From contig NZ_JABAST010000003.1 in assembly GCF_016107575.1 (NCBI RefSeq), positions 61,424 to 125,423 of the forward strand: 64,000 nt of DNA, given 5' to 3'. The notes under the pieces are model-generated. The model ran no database searches. It saw nothing but the letters and a program-made list of their open reading frames with translations, and was not told where the DNA came from. A program made the translations under genes and the position numbers. Source of the stretch: Psychrobacter faecalis (GTDB lineage: Bacteria > Pseudomonadota > Gammaproteobacteria > Pseudomonadales > Moraxellaceae). Shown piece after piece: positions 56,151-64,000 of the stretch; within the stretch, counting starts at the first letter, position 1, and the number at the start of each line of letters is the position of its first letter.

Positions 56151-57815
56151 TTATTTAGCGCTAGCCGTAACTTTTGGCGTTTCGTGCGCCAATGATTTGG
56201 CGGCTTGGCGTAGCTCAAACTTCTGTACTTTACCGGTACTGGTTTTCGGAATTTCAGCAAAGATAATATATTTCGGCACTTTAAATCCAGCCAAATATTG
56301 CTTGCAATGCTCCATGACATGATCGCGTTGCAAAGTGCTACCAGCATGAATTTCGATAAAGGCGACGGGCACTTCGCCCCATTTATCATGCGGCGCGGCA
56401 ACGACCGCACAGCTTTGGATTTCCGGCATTTTATATAAGACGTTTTCGACTTCGATACTAGAGATATTTTCGCCACCTGAGATGATGATGTCTTTAAGCC
56501 TATCCATGATTTTGATATAGCCGTCAGGGTATTTGACGCCCAAATCACCGGTACGGAACCAACCATCGACAAAGGCTTCTTCAGTGGCTTTTCGGCTTTT
56601 AAGATAGCCTTTCATCACCATGTTACCGCGCAGTGCCAGCTCGCCCATCTCTTCGCCATCAGCAGCAACGGGTTCAGTGGTCCCTTGTTTAAACAGCTCA
56701 AAGCCTGTCATCAAATGCGAGGTCACTCCTTGACGAGATTTTTTCTGCGCACGAGCAGCGACATCAAGCGCATCCCATTCTTCTTGCTCAGCACAAACAG
56801 TGACCGGACCATAAACTTCGGTGAGGCCATAAACATGTGAGATATGAAAGCCCATGGCTTCCATAGCAGCGAGCATAGTTTCAGACGGCGGCGCACCAGC
56901 GACCCAGCCTTTGACTTCATGGTTAATGGCTTCTTTATACTCAGGCTTACCGCCGGCAATCATATTGTGCACCACGGGCGCTGAGCAATAATGGCTGACT
57001 TTATACTTGGCAATCAGCTGCAAAATCAAATCAGCGTCAATTTTACGTAAGCAGACGTTGACGCCCGCGCGCTCAGCGATGGTCCATGGGAAACACCAAC
57101 CATTACAATGGAATAGTGGCAGCGTCCATAGATACATGGGATGCTTGGGCATATCCCAATCTAAAATATTAGACACGGCATTGAGCGTGGCACCGCGATG
57201 ATGATAGACCACGCCCTTGGGCTTACCAGTGGTGCCAGAGGTATAGTTGAGCGCAATGGCATCCCATTCATCGAGCGGTTTTTCCCAATTATCCAAATTG
57301 TCTGAGCTGGCGATTAACTCTTCATAACTCATAGTGCCAAAACGCTCGATATCAAGCGCTTTATCGGTCGCATGAATCACGATGAGGTTGGGAAAAGCTT
57401 CATCAATAATCTCAGCATGCTCAGCAAACTCGCTGTCTAAAATCAATACTTTGGCTTCAGAGTGTTGCAGGCAAAAGGTTAGGGCATTGATATCAAGTCG
57501 GGTATTAAGGGTACAAAGCACGCCGCCTGACATTGGCACGCCAAAGGCGCATTCGACCATTGCTGGCGTGTTCGGCATCATCACCGCCACCGTGTCATTT
57601 TTATCGATACCCAATTTACGCAGACCATCGGCCAATTGACGACAGCGATCATAAGTCTGTTGCCATGTCTGCGTGAGCTCATTGTGCTCTAGGTCGTCGT
57701 AGATAATTGCAGTCTTGTCAGGATAAACCTGCGCGCTGCGGATAATAAAATCGATAGGGGTCAGCGGTTGGTGATTGGCAGCGTTTTTGCCAAGACCGGT
57801 GTGAAAGTCTGTCAT
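56151..57815 (-). CDS. Acyl-CoA synthetase (AMP-forming)
   Basis: A 554-residue adenylate-forming ligase: NYTSGTTGKPKGVVYHHRGA (ATP loop, about residues 191-210), VYGLTEVYGPVTVC, FRTGDLGVKYPDGYIKIMDR, KDIIISGGENISSIEVENVL and the C-terminal lysine in PKTSTGKVQKFELR. The type resembles medium/long-chain and AlkK-like or plant AAE-like enzymes, distinct from the FadD at 31311. AAAGGA lies before the ATG at 57815. It is divergent from the dienoyl-CoA reductase (fadH), which suggests a joint role in using unsaturated fatty acids. Confidence 0.9.
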   Translation of the reverse strand: MTDFHTGLGKNAANHQPLTPIDFIIRSAQVYPDKTAIIYDDLEHNELTQTWQQTYDRCRQLADGLRKLGIDKNDTVAVMMPNTPAMVECAFGVPMSGGVLCTLNTRLDINALTFCLQHSEAKVLILDSEFAEHAEIIDEAFPNLIVIHATDKALDIERFGTMSYEELIASSDNLDNWEKPLDEWDAIALNYTSGTTGKPKGVVYHHRGATLNAVSNILDWDMPKHPMYLWTLPLFHCNGWCFPWTIAERAGVNVCLRKIDADLILQLIAKYKVSHYCSAPVVHNMIAGGKPEYKEAINHEVKGWVAGAPPSETMLAAMEAMGFHISHVYGLTEVYGPVTVCAEQEEWDALDVAARAQKKSRQGVTSHLMTGFELFKQGTTEPVAADGEEMGELALRGNMVMKGYLKSRKATEEAFVDGWFRTGDLGVKYPDGYIKIMDRLKDIIISGGENISSIEVENVLYKMPEIQSCAVVAAPHDKWGEVPVAFIEIHAGSTLQRDHVMEHCKQYLAGFKVPKYIIFAEIPKTSTGKVQKFELRQAAKSLAHETPKVTASAK

Positions 57816-60331
<2,516 letters not shown>

Positions 60332-60353
60332 AGTTTAGTTCAGAAGTAATGAG

Positions 60354-60387
60354 AGCGGCAAGATAGATTATCTTGCCGCTTTTTTTT
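60354..60387 (+). terminator. Rho-independent terminator after fadH
   Basis: AGCGGCAAGATA-GAT-TATCTTGCCGCT followed by eight T residues. Confidence 0.95.
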
Positions 60388-60484
60388 CTATAGTTAGAGT
60401 TTGGATGTTTAGTGCTTCGTAAGACTTTAAATTTCATAACACTATCTATGCGATAATTTTTTATAATTATGTATATCTCAATCA

Positions 60485-60937
60485 TCATTTACCAATAGCT
60501 ATCATAGTATTAACACCAGTAAATGTATTGCCGGAGAAAGTATTGCCTACGATAGTTAATGACGATAATCCCCCGTAAATATTTAAACCAATGGGTATAA
60601 GGTTTATCATATTTATCACCAAATGATCGTCCATTATTTTAAACTGAAGTAAAGGTTGGTCTAAGAAAGTCACTTCACTACCATAATCGGTAATATTTAG
60701 ATCATACTTAACATCATTAACTTTATTTTTTGATATTATATTATGCCATCTATTTGTATTACTTCCTTTTATTGGTGCATTAAACCATAATAATGTCTTG
60801 TGACTTCCGCTATCACGACCTATGAGAAAAACAGGATTACCTTCAACCTCAAAAATTATTTCACCTTCATTGAACGTATTACTGCAAACCCAAACTTTAT
60901 TAAAAGGATTATATTCTTTAGGCAATTGCTTATTCAT
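60485..60937 (-). CDS. Unknown protein, second gene of an AT-rich pair
   Basis: A 150-residue protein with no signal peptide. The first half is a soluble beta-rich segment (VWVCSNTFNEGEIIFEVEGN, PVFLIGRDSGSHKTLLWFNA); the last ~30 residues repeat small Gly/Thr/Asn turns (TIVGNTFSGNTFTGVNTM). I do not recognise a family. The ATG at 60937 overlaps the 3' end of the upstream membrane-protein gene by eight bases, so the two are very probably translated together. Base composition is clearly more AT-rich than the neighbours, suggesting acquisition. Confidence 0.65.
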   Translation of the reverse strand: MNKQLPKEYNPFNKVWVCSNTFNEGEIIFEVEGNPVFLIGRDSGSHKTLLWFNAPIKGSNTNRWHNIISKNKVNDVKYDLNITDYGSEVTFLDQPLLQFKIMDDHLVINMINLIPIGLNIYGGLSSLTIVGNTFSGNTFTGVNTMIAIGK

Positions 60938-61328
60938 TTCCGAATCCTGCTGCTTTAGGTTTGTTTTCTGAGAAGTGCTTCTCAATTCTTGAGATCGTTT
61001 TTTTCTTATCTGAAGGCAATATTATATATAAAGCCTCAAATATTACTGCCAATATTATGAGGATTAGTAGAGTGAGTCCTTCGGTATTTGATACAGTCTC
61101 AATCCCATTAAGATACTTATGGTTTAGCCATTTAGCTAATACTGTAATTGAAAAAACACTCGTGCCAGTAAAGAAAGTGTGTGCCCAAATTGGTAGTAAG
61201 CTATTAACCTTTGTTAATTTCAGGAAATCACTATTTTCTAGAGGGAAAGGGGTATGAACCGTAGCTCCCCGATAAAGACCATCAGAGCTTATTCTTATTG
61301 TTTCATTTCCTTGTTTTGTACCATCCAC
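60930..61328 (-). CDS. Unknown small membrane protein, first gene of an AT-rich pair
   Basis: A 132-residue protein with two predicted membrane helices (about residues 44-66, SLLPIWAHTFFTGTSVFSIT; and 83-105, LTLLILIILAVIFEALYII) and a basic C-terminal tail (SDKKKTISRIEKHFSENKPK). It has no signal peptide. The start is a GTG at 61328, preceded by AAAGGATG. It overlaps the next gene. The pair is a self-contained unknown unit between fadH and a serine hydrolase. No homology is claimed. Confidence 0.65.
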   Translation of the reverse strand: MDGTKQGNETIRISSDGLYRGATVHTPFPLENSDFLKLTKVNSLLPIWAHTFFTGTSVFSITVLAKWLNHKYLNGIETVSNTEGLTLLILIILAVIFEALYIILPSDKKKTISRIEKHFSENKPKAAGFGNE

Positions 61329-61572
61329 TAGTCAACATCCTTTATACATGCTATTCAATTTATATATTTTACACTCTTGTATCAACAATGATACTCAAAC
61401 AATAAGATGATTTTCATAATAGAGATCAAATTATTAGCAGTATGGTATAAAAACTAGATCTACACTCGCTTTCTAGAAACTATCTCCCAAAACTGCCTAT
61501 CCATGCTAAATTAAACTCTATCAACGATACTCAATCGTACGCACCAACCACGCCATAAAAAAGGATTTTATA

Positions 61573-62781
61573 ATGGTAGTGTTAAAAACCCTGTTTAAAT
61601 GGATATTTTTACCTATTGTAGCGCTACTCATTATTATCAGCTTGGGCTTAGTGGTGACGGGTAACGCTTATATCTTTCGAGGGCTACAGCTTACTTATCT
61701 TAAAGGTGAAAATACCGCTAATATTGATGATTATGTAGATTTTGATAATCGGACTATTGCTGCCAAAGATACTATCGAATGGGAAAAAGTTGCCAACTTT
61801 CAGCAGGTCAAACTCACGCCGACTTTGCAAAATGCTTTAGATACCGATGAAACCGTTGCCTTTGCCATTATCAAAGACGGCAAACTGCTGTACGAAAACT
61901 ACTGGCAAGGTTATGGTGCTGATTCGCACACCAATAGCTTTTCTATGGCAAAAACTGTCACTACCATGCTGTATCTCAAAGCGGTAGAAGATGGTTATAT
62001 ATCAAGCATTGATGAGCCAATTACCAAGTGGCTACCTGAATATGCGGACAATCAATATGCGCAGAACTGTACCTTAGCAGATTTCTCGGCGATGACCTCG
62101 GGCTATGATTGGACGGAAGATTATTACTTTCCCATCAACCCGACGGCTGAATCCTATTATGGTCATGACTTGGTCAAGCAAATGGTCAATCGTAAGTTTG
62201 TAGAAGAATGTGGCGGCCAGTTTGAATACTCATCAGGCGACACGCAAATGCTTGGCATAGCTTTATCGCGAGCGCTTGCGCCGCATGGCTATACTATTTC
62301 TAGCTATTTAGAAGAGAAATTTTGGCAACCTCTCGGCATGCAAGGCGATGCTTATTGGTCGCTTGATGGTGCTTCGAGCATCGAAAAAGTATATTGCTGT
62401 CTCAATGCTAGCGCATTAGATTTTGCCAAATTTGGACAGCTATTATTAAATGGTGGTGAGTGGCAAGGCGAGCAATTACTTAGTAAAGCGCACGTTGATT
62501 TTATGATTACGCCAAACGTGGATGCATTCGCAGACGGGCAAGCGCAAGTTTACGGCCATTCGGTATGGACGGATATGGATAGTCCGATTCCGTTTTATGC
62601 CATGCTTGGTCACTTAGGTCAGCGGGTACTGGTGCTGCCAGAAGAGAACGCGATTGTCGTTAGACTCGGTAAACAAAAAGGCTTACCGACACCGGTTGAA
62701 GGCTTTCACTTGGAGCCAGACTTAGGGCAGTATGTGACGGAGGCGAAAATAATTTTGGATAATCTACCACTAGAGCAGTAA
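61573..62781 (+). CDS. Serine hydrolase of the class C beta-lactamase / AmpC-like family
   Basis: A 402-residue protein with one N-terminal membrane helix (about residues 9-32) and a beta-lactamase-fold domain. The nucleophile motif SMAK (in NSFSMAKTVTTMLYLK, about residues 131-134) and a Y-X-S triplet (EYSSGDTQML) are present, with HLGQRV in the place of the KTG box. Family members include carboxylesterases, D-aminopeptidases and penicillin-binding-like enzymes; true beta-lactamase activity is doubtful because of the membrane anchor and altered motifs. AAAAAAGGA precedes the ATG at 61573. Confidence 0.88.
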   Translation: MVVLKTLFKWIFLPIVALLIIISLGLVVTGNAYIFRGLQLTYLKGENTANIDDYVDFDNRTIAAKDTIEWEKVANFQQVKLTPTLQNALDTDETVAFAIIKDGKLLYENYWQGYGADSHTNSFSMAKTVTTMLYLKAVEDGYISSIDEPITKWLPEYADNQYAQNCTLADFSAMTSGYDWTEDYYFPINPTAESYYGHDLVKQMVNRKFVEECGGQFEYSSGDTQMLGIALSRALAPHGYTISSYLEEKFWQPLGMQGDAYWSLDGASSIEKVYCCLNASALDFAKFGQLLLNGGEWQGEQLLSKAHVDFMITPNVDAFADGQAQVYGHSVWTDMDSPIPFYAMLGHLGQRVLVLPEENAIVVRLGKQKGLPTPVEGFHLEPDLGQYVTEAKIILDNLPLEQ

Positions 62782-62909
62782 TTTGAGTTTATTTATAAGG
62801 CGAGTGAGTAATAGCATAAATTGCTAAGTCCATCACACATCATTAATAATCAGAAAAATAAGCATAGTGATAAAAGTTTCTATTTTTAACAAGGAATATT
62901 AAAACCTTC

Positions 62910-63542
62910 ATGAATCATTCAAATAAAAATAGAGAGCATGATGGCTCGCTTAAGATCATTTGGTTAGTGGTATTTTTTGCGGTGCTGATTTGGTCGGGTA
63001 TTGCACCTAAAAATTATTTCACTTGGGTTTTGGAAGTTGCGCCCGCGCTGATTGGTTTGAGCATACTAGCCGCGACTTATCAAAGATTTACCCTATCAAG
63101 GCTCACGTATTCCTTAATATTGCTGCACTGCATCGTATTAATGATAGGCGGTCATTATACTTATGCTGAAGTACCTCTGTTTGATACTATCGCCAACTGG
63201 TTTGGTTGGGAGCGCAATCACTATGATAAATTGGGGCATTTCGTTCAGGGGTTTGTACCGGCAGGGATTGTGAGAGAAATTTTACTGCGCTTAAATGTGG
63301 TGAAAAATGAGCGTTGGTTATTGGTCTTTGTGATGTCCGTTTGTTTGGCGTTTAGTGCTTTTTATGAGCTGATAGAATGGTGGGTAGCGTTAGCCATTGG
63401 CAGCGATGCAGAAGCTTTTTTGGGCACGCAAGGTTATGTCTGGGATACGCAGTCTGATATGTTTATGGCGTTGATTGGTTCAGCTATATTTTTATCTTTT
63501 TTTCGAAAATGGCAGAATTCAAGTATCCGTAAATTGACTTAA
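62910..63542 (+). CDS. YjdF-family (DUF2238) membrane protein
   Basis: A 210-residue protein with about six membrane helices. Characteristic elements are LIGLSILAATYQRFTLSRLT, GGHYTYAEVPLFDTIANWFG, NHYDKLGHFVQGFVP, and the C-terminal FYELIEWWVALAIGSDAEAF and GYVWDTQSDMFMALIG with conserved acidic and histidine residues. Function unknown. AAGGAA precedes the ATG at 62910. It lies after the serine hydrolase on the same strand. Confidence 0.9.
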   Translation: MNHSNKNREHDGSLKIIWLVVFFAVLIWSGIAPKNYFTWVLEVAPALIGLSILAATYQRFTLSRLTYSLILLHCIVLMIGGHYTYAEVPLFDTIANWFGWERNHYDKLGHFVQGFVPAGIVREILLRLNVVKNERWLLVFVMSVCLAFSAFYELIEWWVALAIGSDAEAFLGTQGYVWDTQSDMFMALIGSAIFLSFFRKWQNSSIRKLT

Positions 63543-63559
63543 ACGAGCGTAACCCTTGA

Positions 63560-63785
63560 TCAAGCAGCTTTTTGAAACAGTTCAAAAGCTTTGTCATTAC
63601 CTACAGTAACTGAGTCGCCCTCGTAGTAGGCTAGCACGAGTTCGTATATTTCAGCAGGTGCATTTTGGTTGGAAAGTATCTCTGTATTTGATGGCTCTGC
63701 TGAGCAAGCAGCAGCCATCAAATACAGAGAATAACGTGGTCAGTAATAAAGACTGAGCTAGGACGTTATGTTTTTTTAGATGCAT
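63560..63785 (-). pseudogene. Frameshifted small lipoprotein with Sel1-like repeat
   Basis: Reading leftward from the ATG at 63785 (AGGAGAG upstream) gives a signal peptide MHLKKHNVLAQSLLLTTLFS, but the frame shifts at TTTGATGG: one extra T would continue it as VFLMAAACSAEPSNTEILSN, a good lipobox (AAAC). The rest, IYELVLAYYEGDSVTVGNDK then AFELFQKAA, matches the start of a Sel1/TPR repeat before a stop. One repeat without a partner suggests truncation as well as frameshift. If the T was lost in assembly it could be an intact short gene. Confidence 0.6.
63679..63730. repeat. Nested 18-bp inverted repeat inside the decayed lipoprotein gene
   Basis: Perfect arms TCTCTGTATTTGATGGCT (63679-63696) and AGCCATCAAATACAGAGA (63713-63730); the 16-base loop contains another stem CTGCT/AGCAG. 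It lies across the frame break of the lipoprotein gene. Confidence 0.85.
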
Positions 63786-63945
63786 TAATGCTCTCCTAGG
63801 TAGTTTGTTACAAAGTCTTGTAGTAGAAAACTGATTAAGTATTAGCTCAAAGAGTTTAATTTTACGATGTATAATTCAAAAGCTATTATTGACCTAAATT
63901 GTAGCAAGGAAGGTTATAATCATACTTAAGCTCCACCAAAGTACG
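63786..63945. other. Short intergenic stretch before the second IS element
   Basis: AT-rich DNA with no gene recognised; it carries the ribosome site of the decayed lipoprotein gene. Confidence 0.3.
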
Positions 63946-64000
63946 GGGAGTTTCCCAAACTCTGTGTAACTGCTTATAATCCACTAACAGGAGAATAAGC
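63946..64000 (+). mobile_element. Left end of a second IS256-type element (runs out of window)
   Basis: The last ~50 bp match the upstream end of the IS at 21652-22953 almost base for base: GTGTAACTGCTTATAATCCA then CTAACAGGAGAATAAGC, with two differences, preceded by TTTCCCAAACT. The next base should start the transposase. The terminal bases (GGGAG versus GAGCC) differ, so this is a related copy rather than an identical one, oriented opposite to the first. Confidence 0.88.

Noticed and set aside
61573..62781. Antibiotic-resistance beta-lactamase
   Set aside because: The membrane-anchored N-terminus and altered third motif (HLG) suit a general serine hydrolase; resistance cannot be claimed.

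Overview
The window looks like a chromosomal segment of a Psychrobacter-type bacterium (Moraxellaceae, Gammaproteobacteria). This rests on protein character (a short AccA lacking the N-terminal helices, a DadA/HemL/DapA set of gammaproteobacterial type) and on gene orders such as dapA-bamC-purC, proC-yggT, pabC/mltG/tmk and hemA facing TPR-lolB-ispE-prs-rplY-pth. Genus is an inference from family resemblance; no search was run.

Layout. 1-5.7 kb: start of an acyl-CoA dehydrogenase gene (cut by the window edge), a FUSC membrane protein, aroE, a lipoprotein and pabC. 5.7-7.4 kb: a small island with a dpnD-like gene, an unknown 188-residue protein and a DpnI endonuclease gene split by a -1 frameshift; it separates pabC from mltG and tmk. 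9.8-17.1 kb: a CPA1-type cation/proton antiporter with a long disordered tail, a DegP/MucD protease, then dapA, a BamC-like lipoprotein and purC. 17.2-23.3 kb: stress/envelope accessory genes (a highly charged disordered protein, a 3-methyladenine glycosylase, three related small lipoproteins, a CsbD-like protein) together with a strong candidate Csr/Rsm-type regulatory RNA and an IS256-family element with perfect target duplications.

23.7-41 kb: TetR regulator and molybdopterin oxidoreductase, dadA, ygfZ, yjdM, hemL, an acyl-CoA synthetase, an Mpo1-like protein, ppx, accA, tilS, proC, yggT and thiD. 41.4-46.6 kb: tRNA-Ser(GCT), tRNA-Arg(ACG), an RDD protein, panD, pth, rplY, prs and two identical tRNA-Gln(TTG). 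46.7-55.9 kb: a lipoprotein, ispE, lolB, a TPR protein, hemA, a class V aminotransferase with a structured leader and a YeeE/YedE pair. 56-64 kb: an acyl-CoA synthetase, a 2,4-dienoyl-CoA reductase, an AT-rich two-gene unknown module, a serine hydrolase, a YjdF-family protein, a decayed lipoprotein gene and the left end of a second IS256-type element that runs out of the window.

The most interesting unlabelled element is at about 21261-21606: a perfect TGTAAG-N6-CTTACA box (the GacA upstream activating sequence of pseudomonads), a plausible promoter, then about 270 nt with eight GGA motifs, most displayed as AGGA(T) in hairpin loops, closed by a Rho-independent terminator. This is the architecture of CsrA/RsmA-sequestering RNAs. 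Second is the split DpnI gene, whose break lies exactly at a T TTA AAC slippery heptamer, so a -1 slip would restore the full-length enzyme.
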